Source: an uncultured beta proteobacterium (GTDB lineage: Bacteria > Pseudomonadota > Gammaproteobacteria > Burkholderiales > Burkholderiaceae_C). Taken from it: a DNA stretch of 6,165 nt. This document shows positions 5,383 to 6,165 of the stretch, one piece after another (the stretch's first letter is position 1; each line of letters starts with the position of its first letter). Position numbers and translations under genes: made by a program. Location: positions 1-6,165 of the forward strand of contig CAISIP010000642.1 of assembly GCA_903885415.1 (NCBI GenBank). The letters are read 5' to 3'. Under the pieces are notes generated by a model that did no database searches, was not told the DNA's origin, and saw only the letters and a program-made list of their open reading frames with translations.

Positions 5383-6165
5383 GTGAATCCAATGCGGCAC
5401 CTGCGCTCGGGGTGGTGCGGGCAACGGAAAACGCCGTAGCGTCCTTGTTGCCCGTCGTCGGTTGCTTGCCAGGGGTGTGGGGTTGCGTTGCAGGGCTGCG
5501 CTTGGCGATGGCCCATCGCCAAGCCGCCGAGGGGTCTAGTGGCAGCACGAGCAGCAGGTGTTCCAGAATGGCCAGTGCCAGCATGGTGCCAACCAAGGCA
5601 TGGCCCACCGCATATGTGGCGCTGGTGCCGGCGCTGGTGGCGTACGCGCTGGTGGCGTACGATATGAGCAGCGCCAGATACGCCGACGCGGCCAGCACCG
5701 AGATCGGCAGCAGCGGGTTCATCGCGCGGCGGCGAAAGAAGCTGGCGAGGTAAGCCAGATGGTCTGGCAAAAAAGCCTCGTTGAGGTTGCGCACGCCGAA
5801 AAACAGATTGAGCTTGGCACTCGTGCGCATGACCCACAACACCAGGTAGGTTGCCGTGCCGACCTGATTCGGCGCGTCCCAGGTGACGCCAACCACGACG
5901 ATACCGGTGCACAGGATGCCCAGTTCGTGCCATTGCACCGCCTGAAACGAGGCGACGAACCGGGCCCAGCCCGCGGTCCGGGGCGGCAACGGTGTGCGCC
6001 GCGGCCCGGTGATCCAGCCGCTCAGAAAACTGAGCTCATTCCAGCCCCAAACGAGCAGCGCACAGGTGAATGCGCAGTATGCCCCGGCGACGCTCGGCTG
6101 CCGGGCCGCATGGGCAAGACCCGCAAGCGCCGCCAACGCCAGTGCGGACGATGCCACCTGGCTGA
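5357..6165 (-). CDS. puhE: PuhE, photosynthetic complex assembly protein (5' end beyond window)
   Basis: This is a polytopic membrane protein of the PuhE (DUF3623) family, which is tied to assembly of the reaction centre/LH1 complex in purple bacteria. Recognisable segments are LLVWGWNELSFLSGWITGPR, WDAPNQVGTATYLVLWVMR and SAKLNLFFGVRNLNEAFLP, then LAYLASFFRRRAMNPLLP and EHLLLVLPL. About six membrane helices are visible. The reading frame continues off the right edge, so the N-terminus, probably some 40 residues and at least one helix, is missing. The GTG at 6157 is more likely an internal valine than the start. After the last helix there is a tail of about 45 polar residues (TQPHTPGKQPTTGNKD and onward) that looks disordered and overlaps the proposed crtI start. 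A YATSA duplication lies between helices. It is probably co-transcribed with crtI, so the operon promoter should lie outside the window. Confidence 0.9.
   Translation of the reverse strand, partial: SQVASSALALAALAGLAHAARQPSVAGAYCAFTCALLVWGWNELSFLSGWITGPRRTPLPPRTAGWARFVASFQAVQWHELGILCTGIVVVGVTWDAPNQVGTATYLVLWVMRTSAKLNLFFGVRNLNEAFLPDHLAYLASFFRRRAMNPLLPISVLAASAYLALLISYATSAYATSAGTSATYAVGHALVGTMLALAILEHLLLVLPLDPSAAWRWAIAKRSPATQPHTPGKQPTTGNKDATAFSVARTTPSAGAALDSHGKLLQIP
5631..5660 (-). repeat. 15-bp perfect tandem duplication inside puhE
   Basis: On the + strand the unit GCGCTGGTGGCGTAC occurs twice back to back, at 5631-5645 and 5646-5660. A degenerate partial copy (GCGCTGGTGCC) begins at 5619. 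The length is a multiple of three, so the puhE frame is kept and the protein gains the repeat YATSA-YATSA, followed by GTSA. It sits in the loop between the last two membrane helices, where length change is probably tolerated. Confidence 0.9.

Noticed and set aside
6020..6035. Hairpin GCTCAG-AAAA-CTGAGC, possible terminator or operator
   Set aside because: It lies inside puhE coding for the conserved ELSFLS segment and has no T tract; the symmetry follows from the near-mirrored codons.

Overview
The window is a GC-rich piece of a purple-bacterial photosynthesis gene cluster, dominated by carotenoid genes, with sequencing-adapter sequence left at its left end. PuhE together with CrtI, CrtB, CrtC and CrtD points to an anoxygenic phototrophic proteobacterium that makes spheroidene- or spirilloxanthin-type carotenoids. 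The style of the proteins suggests a betaproteobacterium (Burkholderiales, broadly Rubrivivax/Rhodoferax/Limnohabitans-like). That placement is by recognition, not by a search.

Layout. Bases 1-45 match an Illumina P7/index/Read 2 adapter and are not genomic. On the + strand follow the 3' end of crtD (46-254) and crtC (about 185-1126). All other genes are on the - strand. Read from the right edge leftwards they are: puhE (5' end beyond the window), crtI, crtB, a 51-codon membrane micro-ORF, a four-helix DUF2269-type membrane protein, and a short-chain dehydrogenase/reductase (SDR). The two groups converge, and the stop codons of crtC and the SDR gene share bases in one TTAG tetranucleotide. 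Genes are packed with overlaps or gaps of at most 33 bases. No stretch over 300 bases lacks a gene, and I see no RNA gene, mobile element, CRISPR array or clear promoter.

How the genes work together. CrtB condenses two geranylgeranyl diphosphates to phytoene, and CrtI desaturates it to neurosporene or lycopene. CrtC hydrates the terminal 1,2 double bond, and CrtD adds the 3,4 desaturation. The pigments go into the light-harvesting and reaction-centre complexes, whose assembly involves PuhE. Missing from the window are crtE, crtF, crtA and the tspO/crtK gene that follows crtB in Rhodobacter. In their place is a three-gene tail (micro-ORF, DUF2269, SDR) that appears to be co-transcribed with crtIB and has no assigned role. 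This tail is the best candidate for something undescribed.

The most unusual feature of the reading frames is the crtD/crtC junction. The CrtC frame runs well into crtD and has no ATG, GTG or TTG of genomic origin ahead of its conserved N-terminal core. The only such codon lies inside the adapter.
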